From Methylophilus sp. 14 (lineage in GTDB: Bacteria; Pseudomonadota; Gammaproteobacteria; Burkholderiales; Methylophilaceae): a DNA stretch of 64,000 nucleotides. Numbering within the stretch: the stretch's first letter is position 1; the number at the start of each line of letters is the position of its first letter. A program made the translations under genes and the position numbers. This document shows, piece by piece, positions 37,188 through 47,062 of the stretch. Below the pieces are notes generated by a model. It saw nothing but the letters and a program-made list of their open reading frames with translations. It searched no databases and was not told the DNA's origin. Location of the stretch: the NCBI RefSeq assembly GCF_015354345.1, contig NZ_JADKYS010000001.1, positions 806,001 through 870,000 of the forward strand. Reading direction: 5' to 3'.

Positions 37188-38114
37188 ATGAAGTTTCACC
37201 AGTTACGCTATGTGCATGAGGTTGTTCGGCAACAATTAAATATCTCTGCGGCGTCTGAAGTATTGCATACATCGCAACCCGGCGTCAGCAAGCAGATCCA
37301 GTTACTCGAAGAAGAACTGGGGTTGCAGATTTTTCAGCGTAACGGTAAACGTTTGATAGGCGTGACTGAGCCCGGCCGCAAAATTGTCGAATTATCAGCA
37401 CGTGTCATGCTGGATATGCAAAATATCAAGCGCGTGGGCGACGAATATAGCCGTGAGGACACGGGCGAGTTGACCATCGCGACCACACATACGCAGGCGC
37501 GCTACCGCTTGCCCTCGGCGGTCAAGCAGTTTATTGCCCAATACCCCAATGTCAAACTGACTATCCATCAGGGCAACCCGGCGCAAGTAACCGAACTGGT
37601 CGCTTCCGGCGAGGCTGATGTCGGTATCGCGACAGAAAGTATCAGCAATGATGAGCGTTTATCTTGCCTGGCCTGCTATGAGTGGAACCGCTGTCTGGTG
37701 GTGCCGCCAGAACATGCGCTGTTAAAAGCAAGCAAGCTGACCTTAAACGATTTGGCCAGCTATCCTTTGATTACCTATGATTTTGCGTTTACTGGCGGCA
37801 CGCTGGTGTCCAAGGTGTTTCATGACGCTGGTTTGCAACCCAATGTCGTGTTTACCGCGATTGATGCCGACGTGATTAAAACCTATGTCAATCTGGGCCT
37901 AGGCATCGGCCTGATTGCGAATATGGCGTATGAGGAAACCCGTGATGCGCCGCTCAAAAGCCTGGATTGCAGCCATTTGTTCCCCGATAGTACGACTTAT
38001 TTGGGGGTGCGCCGCGATGCGTTCCTGCGCGACTACATGTTGAATTTTATTACCATGCTGTCACCACAATACGATAAACGCACCGTGCAGCGTGCGTTGC
38101 ACCAGGACTTGTGA
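37188..38114 (+). CDS. cysB: CysB-type LysR transcriptional regulator
   Basis: A 308-residue LysR regulator most like CysB. The winged HTH covers MKFHQLRYVHEVVRQ through SQPGVSKQIQLLEEELG. The C-terminal effector domain shows TTHTQARYRLP and DADVIKTYVNLGLGIGLI, typical of CysB/Cbl, which sense N-acetylserine or sulfate/APS. It is divergent from the TSUP permease and the whole cys unit and so is the likely activator. The ATG at 37188 was chosen. An earlier in-frame ATG would read the operator region. Confidence 0.92.
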   Translation: MKFHQLRYVHEVVRQQLNISAASEVLHTSQPGVSKQIQLLEEELGLQIFQRNGKRLIGVTEPGRKIVELSARVMLDMQNIKRVGDEYSREDTGELTIATTHTQARYRLPSAVKQFIAQYPNVKLTIHQGNPAQVTELVASGEADVGIATESISNDERLSCLACYEWNRCLVVPPEHALLKASKLTLNDLASYPLITYDFAFTGGTLVSKVFHDAGLQPNVVFTAIDADVIKTYVNLGLGIGLIANMAYEETRDAPLKSLDCSHLFPDSTTYLGVRRDAFLRDYMLNFITMLSPQYDKRTVQRALHQDL

Positions 38115-38186
38115 TGTCAGTCACACGGCAGTGATGGGCAACATGCTGTAATGCATGGGTCTGTGTGGAAGATGAAGAGGGTTGTC

Positions 38187-38729
38187 ATGCGCTTATATCT
38201 GTTGAGAATGCTGGGTTGTCTGGGTTTGATCATGAGCATGCAGGCGTGCGCGGCCCCGGCGCATGTGCGCGTTATAGGCCATGGCATGCCCGACGTAGAC
38301 CTGGATAATGCCATTTATGAGGTGCCGGTCAAAGACGGCGTGACTTATCAGGACTTAGTTGATAGCCTGAAATCCATCTCGGAAGGCATGAATTTCGTCA
38401 ATCCGGCCAATTTCCCGATTGGCGACCATATGAAGCTGCGCGGCCAGGATCCGCAAGGCGTGAAAGAAGTGCGCACCTTTTGTAATTTAAGCATGGGCAC
38501 CGAGATTATTCTCGATCACCCCGAGTTTCTGGTATTTGCGCCTTGCCGTCTGGCCATTTACGAAAAACCGGATGCCAGCGGCAAACGCCAACTATACCTT
38601 GGCCTGGACCGGCCCACGCATGATTTGAAGAATATCAAACATCCCACCGCCAGGGCGCAAGCCTCGGCACAGCAACTTGAAGATGCATTGATCGAGTTGA
38701 TGGAAAAGGCGCGGCGCGGCGATTTTTAA
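38187..38729 (+). CDS. DUF302 lipoprotein
   Basis: A 180-residue protein with a DUF302 domain. A signal sequence ends at a plausible lipobox (SMQAC), so the mature protein would be lipid-anchored. The domain spans about residues 40-135 (YEVPVKDGVTYQDLVDSLK, GMNFVNPANFPIGDHMK, LDHPEFLVFAPCRLAIYE). A charged helix ends the protein. The ATG at 38187 has AGAGGG upstream at a good distance. Two earlier in-frame ATGs are less well placed. The function of DUF302 is unsettled. Confidence 0.82.
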   Translation: MRLYLLRMLGCLGLIMSMQACAAPAHVRVIGHGMPDVDLDNAIYEVPVKDGVTYQDLVDSLKSISEGMNFVNPANFPIGDHMKLRGQDPQGVKEVRTFCNLSMGTEIILDHPEFLVFAPCRLAIYEKPDASGKRQLYLGLDRPTHDLKNIKHPTARAQASAQQLEDALIELMEKARRGDF

Positions 38730-38746
38730 TATTCATTACAAAGACA

Positions 38747-38875
38747 TTCTTTAAGCCACAGAGAGCACAGAGGCCACAGAGACGATCTCTGCAAAATACA
38801 ATTTCTGATGTGTTCATAGCCGTAGTGCACACCTATGGTTTTTCTCTGTGCGCTCTGTATCCTCTGTGGCTAAAA
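38747..38875. repeat. inverted pair of CACAGAG-type repeats, family B
   Basis: TTAAGCCACAGAGAGCACAG and its continuation (38751-38783) face an inverted partner at 38841-38875 (CTCTGTGCGCTCTGTATCC, then TCTGTGGCTAAA). The arms are about 33 bp and roughly 80% alike, with a 57-bp centre. An inverted copy recurs near 58.55 kb. Similar CACAGAG units are scattered in many bacterial genomes. The whole could form a long hairpin after the DUF302 gene. Confidence 0.75.
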
Positions 38876-38974
38876 TTTTTAATATCATTTCGCCCTTCCG
38901 GCAAAACAACAATCTTCCTCTTTTATCAGCCATCGCCTATACTCAACTTAACTTTAATTGTTTGAGTACACGCC

Positions 38975-40468
38975 ATGGTTCAACCTATGCTTATCGCAAA
39001 AAATAATGATGTCGACAGCGTGATGCTGCCCAAAATGGCCAACCGCCATGGCCTGATTGCGGGCGCCACCGGCACGGGTAAAACCGTGACCTTGCAAAGC
39101 CTGGCCGAGCAATTTTCACGTATTGGCGTGCCAGTGTTTCTGGCTGACGTGAAAGGTGATTTATCCGGCATGAGCCAAGTGGGTGGTGGGAATGCCAAGG
39201 TTGAAGCGCGGGTGCAGCAATTGGGGCTGACTGATTATGCCAATAAAGCTTATCCGGTGATGTTCTGGGATATGTTTGGCGAAAAAGGCCATCCGGTACG
39301 TACCACGCTCAGTGAAATGGGGCCGCTATTGTTGGCGCGCATGCTTAACCTGAATGACGTGCAGGCCGGTGTGTTAAATGCAATTTTCAAGATTGCCGAT
39401 GACAATGGCATGCTGTTGCTGGATATGAAAGACCTGCGTGCCATGGCGCAGCATTGTGCTGAAAATTCAGCCACTTACCAAACCCAGTATGGCAATATTT
39501 CCACCGCTAGCGTGGGTGCGATTCAGCGTGCTTTGCTGCAACTGGAAACCGAAGGCGGCGATATTCTGTTTGGTGAGCCCGCACTCAATCTGGACGATAT
39601 GATGCAAACCGATGCCAAAGGATTGGGGTTTATCAATATTCTGGCGGCGGACAAATTACTCAATTCGCCACGCGTATACGCGACCTTGTTGTTATGGATT
39701 TTGTCCGAACTGTTTGAAAAACTGCCGGAAGTCGGCGATATGGAAAAGCCCAAGCTGGTGTTTTTCTTTGACGAGGCGCACTTGTTGTTCAATGATGCGC
39801 CCGCGATCCTTATGCAAAAAATTGAGCAGGTAGTACGCCTGGTACGCTCCAAAGGTGTCGGTGTGTATTTCGTCTCACAAAACCCGCTGGATATCCCGGA
39901 TGTGGTGCTGGGTCAATTAGGTAACCGCGTACAGCATGCCTTGCGTGCATTTACCCCGCGTGACCAAAAAGCGGTGCAGGTGGCGGCCCAAACGTTCCGT
40001 GCTAATCCTAAGTTAAATGTGGCAACCGCGATTACTGAGTTGGGCGTGGGTGAGGCGCTAGTCTCGTTTTTAGATGAAAAGGGCGCGCCGACGCCGGTTG
40101 AGCGTGTGTTTGTTTGCCCGCCGGAAAGCCGGGTTGGCCCGGCAACCGATGCCGAGCGCAAGCAGGTGATGACGCAGTCGCTGGTTGCCGGTGTTTACGA
40201 CAAATTGGTTGATCGTGAATCAGCCTACGAGATTCTCAAGCATCGGGCAGACCAGGCGGCCTCGGCCACACAGGCACAAACGCAAAAAGAGGAAGAGGGC
40301 TCAGGCTTTGATTTAGGCGGCATTCTGGGAGGCAAAACCAGCCGTTCAGATTCTGTGCTAGAGTCTGCGGCCAAATCTGCGGCGCGTGCCATCGGCTCGC
40401 AACTGGGGCGCGCCATTATTCGCGGTGTGCTGGGCTCGATTCTCGGGGGCAGCAAGACCAAGCGCTAA
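38975..40468 (+). CDS. HerA-like ATPase (DUF853)
   Basis: A 497-residue P-loop ATPase of the HerA/FtsK type, bacterial DUF853 branch, expected in DNA translocation or processing but uncharacterised. Walker A is GATGTGKT (residues 30-37), and Walker B lies in [12 protein letters not shown]. An [19 protein letters not shown] segment and a C-terminal arginine-bearing region follow. A low-complexity acidic linker precedes a C-terminal tail rich in alanine, serine and glycine. A 7-bp dyad TACTCAA/TTGAGTA lies just upstream. Confidence 0.88.
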   Translation: MVQPMLIAKNNDVDSVMLPKMANRHGLIAGATGTGKTVTLQSLAEQFSRIGVPVFLADVKGDLSGMSQVGGGNAKVEARVQQLGLTDYANKAYPVMFWDMFGEKGHPVRTTLSEMGPLLLARMLNLNDVQAGVLNAIFKIADDNGMLLLDMKDLRAMAQHCAENSATYQTQYGNISTASVGAIQRALLQLETEGGDILFGEPALNLDDMMQTDAKGLGFINILAADKLLNSPRVYATLLLWILSELFEKLPEVGDMEKPKLVFFFDEAHLLFNDAPAILMQKIEQVVRLVRSKGVGVYFVSQNPLDIPDVVLGQLGNRVQHALRAFTPRDQKAVQVAAQTFRANPKLNVATAITELGVGEALVSFLDEKGAPTPVERVFVCPPESRVGPATDAERKQVMTQSLVAGVYDKLVDRESAYEILKHRADQAASATQAQTQKEEEGSGFDLGGILGGKTSRSDSVLESAAKSAARAIGSQLGRAIIRGVLGSILGGSKTKR

Positions 40469-40503
40469 TCGTTTACCTACGTCAGCCCAATCAGGACATC
40501 TGC

Positions 40504-42147
40504 ATGTTAAGTGATATCGACATCGCCCAGGCCGCCACGCTACAACCTATTGTAGAGATTGCTGCCAAAGTCGGTCTGTCGTCACATGACTTGCATGCCT
40601 ATGGTCAGCATATGGCCAAATTGACGCAGGCAACTGTGAACCGGCTGCATGCACAGCCAGCCAAAGCCAAGCTGATTTTGGTCACGGCAATCAATCCGAC
40701 ACCGGCCGGAGAAGGTAAAACCACCACCACTGTTGGTCTCACCGATGCCTTGAATCAGGCCGGTTATCATGCGATCGCTTGCTTGCGTGAACCTTCGTTG
40801 GGGCCAGTGTTTGGCATGAAGGGTGGCGCTACGGGCGGCGGTTATGCGCAAGTGGTGCCGATAGAAAATATCAACCTGCATTTTACTGGCGACTTTCATG
40901 CGATTAGTGCGGCCAATAATCTGCTCGCAGCCCTCATTGATAATCATATTTATTATGGCAATGCATTGCAGTTTGATACCGTGAGCTGGCGCCGTTGCAT
41001 GGATATGAACGACCGTGCCTTGCGGCGCATCACGCTAGATAATGATGTGCATACTGGCTTTGATATTACGGTGGCTAGCGAAGTGATGGCGATTTTCTGC
41101 CTGGCAACCGATCTGGCGGATTTAACACACAGGTTGGGGCAGATTCAGGTGGGATTGAATCAACAAGGAACTCCCATTCTGGCCAGCGACTTACAGGCCG
41201 AAGGCGCCATGACCGCCTTATTGAAGGATGCTTTTCAGCCTAACCTGGTACAAACGCTGGAAGGCTCACCAGCGTTGTTGCATGGCGGCCCCTTTGCCAA
41301 TATCGCGCATGGCTGTAACTCGCTGGTGGCGACTAAAACGGCGTTGCGCCTGGCCGACTATGTGGTGACTGAGGCCGGGTTTGGCGCTGACCTGGGCGCG
41401 GAAAAATTTATGGATATCAAATGCCGCCAGTCAGGCTTGCGGCCGGATGTGGCGGTGATTGTGGCCACTGTGCGCGCCCTGAAATATAACGGTGGCGTGG
41501 AAGTCGTTGATTTGAATACGGAAAGCCTGTCAGCATTAGCCATTGGTGTTGCCAATCTGGAAAAACATATTACAAACTTGCGTCAGCATTTTGACTTGCC
41601 GGTGGTTGTTGCGCTGAATCACTTTACTGCCGACACTGAGGCTGAAGTGGCGTTGGTGCAGGCTGCCGTGGAGTCGCTAGGGGCCAGTCTGCATGTATGC
41701 AGGCACTGGGCGCAAGGCGGGGCGGGGGCATTGAGCTTGGCGCATGCGGTGGCTGGCCAGGCGCAACAAGGGGCAGCGCCACGCTTGCTGTATGCAGATG
41801 ATTTACCATTGACAGAAAAGCTGGCCACCATTGCGCAGGCCATTTATGGCGCCAGTGGTGTGACTTATAGTGAGTTAGCCCAGCAGCAATTAACGCAGAT
41901 GGCAGAGGCGAGCCAGGGCTTGCCGGTGTGTGTGGCGAAAACGCAATACTCGCTCTCTTGCGATGCCAAGTTGCGCAATGTGCCAGAACATCATGTGTTG
42001 CATGTGCGCGAGTTGCGCCTGTCGCGCGGTGCTGGCTTTGTGGTGGCAATTTGTGGTGACATCATGACCATGCCCGGCCTGCCTAAGCAGCCTGCCAGTG
42101 CACGCATCGGTGTCGATGCCAATGGTAGAATAAGCGGCCTTTCCTGA
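40504..42147 (+). CDS. fhs: formate-tetrahydrofolate ligase
   Basis: A 547-residue enzyme that forms 10-formyltetrahydrofolate from formate, THF and ATP, feeding C1 units to purine and serine synthesis. The P-loop [11 protein letters not shown] is at residues 66-76. Further diagnostic blocks are [41 protein letters not shown] and [19 protein letters not shown]. The length is close to the usual 555. In a methylotroph it would link formate to biosynthesis. It is followed by the YigZ gene after 10 bases. Confidence 0.97.
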   Translation: MLSDIDIAQAATLQPIVEIAAKVGLSSHDLHAYGQHMAKLTQATVNRLHAQPAKAKLILVTAINPTPAGEGKTTTTVGLTDALNQAGYHAIACLREPSLGPVFGMKGGATGGGYAQVVPIENINLHFTGDFHAISAANNLLAALIDNHIYYGNALQFDTVSWRRCMDMNDRALRRITLDNDVHTGFDITVASEVMAIFCLATDLADLTHRLGQIQVGLNQQGTPILASDLQAEGAMTALLKDAFQPNLVQTLEGSPALLHGGPFANIAHGCNSLVATKTALRLADYVVTEAGFGADLGAEKFMDIKCRQSGLRPDVAVIVATVRALKYNGGVEVVDLNTESLSALAIGVANLEKHITNLRQHFDLPVVVALNHFTADTEAEVALVQAAVESLGASLHVCRHWAQGGAGALSLAHAVAGQAQQGAAPRLLYADDLPLTEKLATIAQAIYGASGVTYSELAQQQLTQMAEASQGLPVCVAKTQYSLSCDAKLRNVPEHHVLHVRELRLSRGAGFVVAICGDIMTMPGLPKQPASARIGVDANGRISGLS

Positions 42148-42157
42148 AGTATGTGTC

Positions 42158-42718
42158 ATGCTCACTTTTAGTCAACTCGGCCAGGCCGATCACACCATTA
42201 ACAAATCCCGTTTTATTGCGCGTGCCATGCGCTGTGAAAATGAGCGTGAACTCGCCTTGTTTTTGCGCCAGTTTGCCAGCGAGCACCAAACAGCAGGCCA
42301 TCTGGCCTATGCGTTTAGAATGAAGACGGCAGAAGGCATCGTTGCGCGATTTTCGGACGCGGGTGAGCCTGCGGGCACTGCGGGTAAGCCGATTATGCAA
42401 ATGCTGGACGGGCAGAATTATGTCAATTGCTGCGTGGCGGTTGTGCGTTATTATGGTGGCATTAACCTGGGCACCGGTGGCTTGGTGCGCGCTTATGGTG
42501 GCACCGCCAAGCAGGCCATGGAGCAGGCGGGAAGTATGCCTTTTGTGGAAATGGTGCAATTGAAAATTTCTACCACTTATAAGCGAGTGGATGAGCTCAC
42601 GCGAGAAGTGCAGAAGCTGCATGGTGAAGTGCTGGACAAGCAGTTTGGCGAAAGTGTCCAGTTTCTGCTCAAGTTGCCGCTGGATGCCGCCAGGCAATTG
42701 CAAGCCAGATTTGAGTGA
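42158..42718 (+). CDS. YigZ/IMPACT-family protein
   Basis: A 186-residue member of the UPF0029/IMPACT family (YigZ). The N-terminal ribosomal-S5-like domain shows NKSRFIARAMRCENEREL, the diagnostic GEPAGTAGKPIMQML, and VAVVRYYGGINLGTGGLVRAYGG. The C-terminal half is the small ferredoxin-like domain. IMPACT proteins are linked to translation control in eukaryotes, but the bacterial role is unclear. Encoded 10 bases after fhs and 27 before a permease. Confidence 0.9.
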   Translation: MLTFSQLGQADHTINKSRFIARAMRCENERELALFLRQFASEHQTAGHLAYAFRMKTAEGIVARFSDAGEPAGTAGKPIMQMLDGQNYVNCCVAVVRYYGGINLGTGGLVRAYGGTAKQAMEQAGSMPFVEMVQLKISTTYKRVDELTREVQKLHGEVLDKQFGESVQFLLKLPLDAARQLQARFE

Positions 42719-42745
42719 TAGATCCAATAAAAGACCGGAGCCTGT

Positions 42746-43750
42746 GTGACCCAAACCCAACGATTTGAAATCGCCACCTATATTCTGATGGCAGTGTTGA
42801 TGTGGCTGGTATTGCAGGTGCAATTGCTACCTGCCTTGCTGGCTGGCTTGCTGGTGTTTGAGTTAATTCACGTCATTTCGCCGTTAATTGCGCGTAAGTT
42901 GCCGGGAAAATACGCCAAGTGGCTGGCTGTGGTGTTGATCGCTACCTTGGTGATCGGCTTGCTGGTCGCGTTGGGCATGGGGATTATTACCTTGATCCGT
43001 AGTGATGCCGGTGGCCTGGCCGTGTTGTTTGACCAATTAGCCAAAATTATTGAAGATTCGCGCAAGGTATTGCCGCCCTGGCTGAATGAGCGCCTGCCGG
43101 ACGATGCGATTACCTTGCAACAAACAGTCATCGATTGGTTGCGTGCGCATTCGGCTGATTGGCAATTGCTGGGCAAAGAAGCCGGGCATCATTTAGCGCA
43201 TATCCTCATCGGCATGGTGATAGGTGCGATGATTGCTTTGCATGATGTGCAAACCAAGGTCAACCACAAGCCATTTGCGCAAAGCCTGTTGCAGCGCATC
43301 ACCTTGTTTGCACAAGCCTTTAAAAATATTGTGTTTGCGCAGGTGAAAATTTCTGCGGTCAATGCGGCGCTCACTGGTATTTACTTAGCCGTGATCTTGC
43401 CTTTATGTGGCGTGCATTTGCCGTTTACCAAAACCATGATTGCCATTACCTTCCTGGTTGGCTTGTTGCCGGTGATCGGTAACCTGATTTCCAATACCGT
43501 GATTGTGATTGTCAGTACCAGTCATTCATTTATGGTGGCCATGGGTTCGCTGGCATTTTTAATCGTGATCCATAAGTTCGAATACTTCCTCAATGCGCGC
43601 ATCGTCGGCGGCCAGATTCGCGCCTATGCCTGGGAGCTATTGCTGGCCATGTTGCTGATGGAGGCGACGTTCGGCTTGCCGGGCATTGTTGCCGCGCCTG
43701 TCTATTATGCCTATATCAAAAGTGAGTGCCGTGAACGCGGCTGGGTATAA
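42746..43750 (+). CDS. AI-2E family transporter (PerM-like permease)
   Basis: A 334-residue membrane protein of the AI-2E transporter superfamily. Hydrophobic spans occur near the N-terminus (ILMAVLMWLVLQVQLLPALLAGLLVFELI), before residue 90, and in the C-terminal part, where the conserved LVGLLPVIGNLISNTVIVIVS and ATFGLPGIVAAPVYYAYIK appear. The GTG start has GGAG six bases upstream. The substrate is not predictable. Known members export autoinducer-2 or exchange ions. A strong terminator follows. Confidence 0.88.
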   Translation: MTQTQRFEIATYILMAVLMWLVLQVQLLPALLAGLLVFELIHVISPLIARKLPGKYAKWLAVVLIATLVIGLLVALGMGIITLIRSDAGGLAVLFDQLAKIIEDSRKVLPPWLNERLPDDAITLQQTVIDWLRAHSADWQLLGKEAGHHLAHILIGMVIGAMIALHDVQTKVNHKPFAQSLLQRITLFAQAFKNIVFAQVKISAVNAALTGIYLAVILPLCGVHLPFTKTMIAITFLVGLLPVIGNLISNTVIVIVSTSHSFMVAMGSLAFLIVIHKFEYFLNARIVGGQIRAYAWELLLAMLLMEATFGLPGIVAAPVYYAYIKSECRERGWV

Positions 43751-43762
43751 ACGGCATGTTTA

Positions 43763-43798
43763 AATAAATAAGGCTCGCCACGGCGAGCCTTATTTATT
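43763..43798. terminator. bidirectional intrinsic terminator
   Basis: Perfect 17-bp arms centred on GGCTCGCC-AC-GGCGAGCC with flanking AATAAATA-type tracts (43763-43779 and 43782-43798). It ends the permease gene and the convergent M48 gene. Confidence 0.9.
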
Positions 43799-43807
43799 GG
43801 CTGGGAG

Positions 43808-44713
43808 CTATTTCAATTTAACCAAACGGTTTTCCAGTGTTTTGCCACCACTGATCTTATCCATCTGGTCACCGCTGACCAGACTCAGTTGCGCCAGCCT
43901 GTCGTCCGGGTGCGGGTGGGTCTGGAACAGCAAGGCCACGCTGCCATCGTTATTATTGATGGTTTCCATGTCCTGAAGTACTTCGGCCAGGCCATAAGCT
44001 TCGTAACCTGCGCGGGCCGCAAGTACGGTGCCCATGCTGTCGGCTTCAAATTCGGCGCTTTTGTCCAGGTTGCGTGCGCTGATTTCTGCGCCGGTAGACA
44101 CGGCACGTTGTGTCAGTTTGTTTTTACTGATTTTGTCTTTCAAAAAAGAGGTGCCTGCATCCAGCAGCGCCTGTTTTTGCATGACTTTCAGGTGGTGTTT
44201 TTGCACCACGTGCGCGATTTCATGCCCCAGTACACCTGCCAGTTGTGCCTCACTGGTCAGGCGCAAGTACAGGCCTTTGGTGATCAGCACATAGCCGCCA
44301 GGCGCGGCAAAGGCGTTGACATCATTGCTATCAATCACGCCAAAATGCCAAGGTAAATCGGCACGTTCGGATTGGCTGGCGACCCAGCGGCCAATCTTGT
44401 TCACATATTGCTGTAGTTGCGCGTCATTCACCAGTGGCGCAGCCCCGAGTATGGTGCCGGTGACATTGCGGCCGACCGCAATTTCGTCTTCGCGGCTAGG
44501 GTTTTTCCAGTTAATGTTGGCCAGCTTGTCTTGTGCTGAGGCGTTACTCTGTGTGTCATTATTTGCAGGGGTAGGTTCTGTTTTGCTGCCAGTACCCAGT
44601 TGTTCGTTGACTGCATCTTTGAGCACGCCTTTGAGGTCCAGCGCAGAAGCGGTGCCCCATGCCAAGCTGCTGCACAACGCAAGCGCGATGGCCTGTTTTA
44701 AGGTCTTGTTCAT
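43808..44713 (-). CDS. exported M48-family zinc metalloprotease
   Basis: A 301-residue peptidase of the M48 family with a signal peptide (cleavage near ASA-LDLKG). Zinc ligands: HEIAH at residues 164-168 and the glutamate of EFEAD at 221-225. THPHPDDRLAQL near residue 265 completes the family pattern. A disordered stretch (about 45-65) follows the signal. It should act in the periplasm on misfolded or outer-membrane proteins, as BepA/LoiP-type relatives do, but the target is unknown. It overlaps the SH3 gene by four bases and is last in a coupled CHASE2-SH3-M48 unit. Confidence 0.92.
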   Translation of the reverse strand: MNKTLKQAIALALCSSLAWGTASALDLKGVLKDAVNEQLGTGSKTEPTPANNDTQSNASAQDKLANINWKNPSREDEIAVGRNVTGTILGAAPLVNDAQLQQYVNKIGRWVASQSERADLPWHFGVIDSNDVNAFAAPGGYVLITKGLYLRLTSEAQLAGVLGHEIAHVVQKHHLKVMQKQALLDAGTSFLKDKISKNKLTQRAVSTGAEISARNLDKSAEFEADSMGTVLAARAGYEAYGLAEVLQDMETINNNDGSVALLFQTHPHPDDRLAQLSLVSGDQMDKISGGKTLENRLVKLK

Positions 44714-45201
44714 TGTGCGCTCCCGGTAAAGTAAGGATAGCTGCGGCTACTGAGTCCACCGTTGCTGGCAAACTGTTTGGCATCGTCCGCATTGACGGTA
44801 TAGCTTTCCAGTTTTTTGGTTTCTGCTTCGTTAAATTGCGCGGTTTTGAGGTCTTCTGCACTCAGGCCTCGGATACCGGTCGTCGACACGACTTTGCCCG
44901 TGCCACTACGGCCGGTGGCCACGCCTACCACACCGGCTACATTATTGCCGCCTGTGTTATTGCGTTTCACGGTGAGCAATCGCACCCAGCCGGTTTTGCC
45001 TGCCGATTTAATCTGCAGCCAGGCACCTTTTTTATTGAGGATTTCGACGGCATCGTTTTTATTGACGCTGCCGACCACTTTTGCGTCACTAAAGGTATCT
45101 GCCCGTAACTGGTCTGCTTTAAGTGCGACCCCGGTCTCCGCAGCGGCTGCCTGACTGCATGCAAATGCTGTCAGTAGCCACAGGATATGTTTTTTGATCA
45201 T
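44710..45201 (-). CDS. periplasmic bacterial SH3-domain protein
   Basis: A 163-residue secreted protein: signal peptide (ending ...AAAA-ETG), then an SH3b domain (LRADTFSDAKVVGSVNKNDAVEILNKKGAWLQIKS through WVRLLTV, residues 30-80), then a glycine-rich linker and a tail with GIRGLSAEDLKTAQFNEAETKKLESY. SH3b domains often bind cell-wall peptides. It overlaps both neighbours by four bases, so it is made with the M48 protease and CHASE2 protein and may present substrate or peptidoglycan to them. This partnership is inferred. Confidence 0.88.
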   Translation of the reverse strand: MIKKHILWLLTAFACSQAAAAETGVALKADQLRADTFSDAKVVGSVNKNDAVEILNKKGAWLQIKSAGKTGWVRLLTVKRNNTGGNNVAGVVGVATGRSGTGKVVSTTGIRGLSAEDLKTAQFNEAETKKLESYTVNADDAKQFASNGGLSSRSYPYFTGSAQ

Positions 45202-46922
45202 GCCTTATTCTCCTGTTGGTTGTGATGTGCACTGGTTGTTGAATCTGCTAAAGCACTCATTTCCAGTTGTATCATGGCTTGCGCAAACAATATACGCCAC
45301 TGTGCGGCTAGTTGTGACGCCTGGTTGGCAATCTTGCCCTGATGTGTGCTGTAACGCACGACAGGCGCGCCAGGTAGACTCAATTGGTTGAGTAATATTT
45401 GCAGTTGGGCAGACAGTTGTTGTGCATCCTGTTGCGCCGCCTCACGGTAGGTGGTTTCGGGCGCATATTGCCAGCTGACCATGACCATATCGCCAAACAA
45501 ACCCCAGATGCCGCTTTGGGTGCCGGTTAAAATATCAATCTGCGTCGGCGCACGGCAGGCTTGTTCAATTTCGCGACGAATGCGTTTCATGGCGGCATCG
45601 CCCAATGCTTCCGGGCTTTCAATCGCAATTGGCATCAGCAGCACTTCCAGCTCTGCGCTGTTTGAGGTGAGGCCAAACGCCAGCCAGCGTTGCAAGGCAC
45701 GGTCGGTGGCCAGTGCGTAGATTTTAGCCACGCCAAAATATGCCACCGCCCAAAAAATAGGCGCGGCCAAATCCAGATAAGTATGAAACAGGTTGATAGC
45801 CAGGTAAGACAACACCAGCAAACCAATCTGGCTACCGGTAAACACGCCGTTAAAGCGGTCACGGTCTACCTTGAAGTAAAACGCCAATGTGGTGAGCCAC
45901 ACGAGTAAAAAACTCAGCAGGATATAAGGCAGTTTGCCGCGCCAGACCTTGAGGTAATCCTGATGTAGGCTGTTATCCAGTGCCGTGGCCAGAATCTCCA
46001 CGCCAGGAAACTGTTTGTCCATAGCGGTCGGTTTAATATCGAACAGGGCTGGGGCGGTAGAGCCGATGATGACAATTTTGCCTTTAAATTCATCTTTTGC
46101 ACGTGTCGGCTTGGCGCTGGTGAGGTCGCGATACACATCGCTAAAACTCACATAGTGGTAGGTAAACGGTTTGCCGCGCCAGTTGAGCAACATTTCATCC
46201 GGGGTATTGCGGCTGATCTCTGCCTGGGCTTCGGCAACCACCAATGGCAGGGCAGGTAAAGTCCAGCCACGGTCCTGGTGGCGCATGCGATATTGGCGCA
46301 CCACGCCATCGTTATCCGGGTATACATTGTGTGTGCCCAGGCGGCCCGGTTTCCAGGCGCCTTTAAAATAAGGCGGGATTGCGGCAAACGTGGCTTGCTT
46401 GTCTGCATCGGCAGCCGCAACCAGGCCGGTAATTTGCGCATACTGGAGCTGGCTCTGGTCATCCTGGCTGGCGTCGAGGCGCAGCAATGGAAAGAAGCAA
46501 TGCTGGCATTCGGTGATGACATCGTTGAAGTAGCTGTCGCTGTCCGGGTTGTAGACGTCTGCATCGGAAAACACAATATCAAACACGATGGCTTTGGGTT
46601 GCTGTTGCTGGATATTTTCGACCAGCTCGCCAATCACCTGGCGCGGCCACGGCCAGCGACCATATTCCTTGGCCATGGCATCCAGGCTGGCTTCATTGAT
46701 ATCAACGATGACGATAGACGGGTCAACTGCCGGTTTGAGAATGCGGTTTTTCACCATCAGGTCAAACGCTTTATCGCGCATGTTTTGCCCGACATGAAAC
46801 ACGGCGGCGTCGAGCAAAATCACCACGCTGAATAACAGGGCCAGATACAGGTAAAAGTTATTCTTTAATTTTCGGGTCAGGCTGGCCAGCCAAAAGCCTA
46901 GTATCAATTTGAGTTTTAACAT
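45198..46922 (-). CDS. CHASE2-domain membrane protein without a known output domain
   Basis: A 574-residue sensor-like protein. A first membrane helix (residues 23-42) is followed by a periplasmic CHASE2 domain (about 50-320: VIVDINEASLDAMAKEYGRWPWPR, VFDIVFSDADV, GKIVIIGSTAPALFD, FPGVEILATALDNSL) and three closely spaced helices (331-350, 364-383, 387-404). The remaining 170 residues are cytoplasmic and do not look like a kinase, cyclase or GGDEF domain. Strong AAGGAG binding site. It leads the coupled operon with SH3 and M48 genes. CHASE2 normally feeds a signalling domain, so the output here is unclear. Confidence 0.88.
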   Translation of the reverse strand: MLKLKLILGFWLASLTRKLKNNFYLYLALLFSVVILLDAAVFHVGQNMRDKAFDLMVKNRILKPAVDPSIVIVDINEASLDAMAKEYGRWPWPRQVIGELVENIQQQQPKAIVFDIVFSDADVYNPDSDSYFNDVITECQHCFFPLLRLDASQDDQSQLQYAQITGLVAAADADKQATFAAIPPYFKGAWKPGRLGTHNVYPDNDGVVRQYRMRHQDRGWTLPALPLVVAEAQAEISRNTPDEMLLNWRGKPFTYHYVSFSDVYRDLTSAKPTRAKDEFKGKIVIIGSTAPALFDIKPTAMDKQFPGVEILATALDNSLHQDYLKVWRGKLPYILLSFLLVWLTTLAFYFKVDRDRFNGVFTGSQIGLLVLSYLAINLFHTYLDLAAPIFWAVAYFGVAKIYALATDRALQRWLAFGLTSNSAELEVLLMPIAIESPEALGDAAMKRIRREIEQACRAPTQIDILTGTQSGIWGLFGDMVMVSWQYAPETTYREAAQQDAQQLSAQLQILLNQLSLPGAPVVRYSTHQGKIANQASQLAAQWRILFAQAMIQLEMSALADSTTSAHHNQQENKA

Positions 46923-47062
46923 ATCGCTCCTTTGTTATTGTTTGCCTGTTCCTGGCTTTGCTTATTCCTGATCTTGCTTGCGATTGACGCCGGATGACCC
47001 GAACGGGTCATTGTGACCACCAGGTATCGTCAGTATTCTAGCAACATCACAAGGACGCAGCG

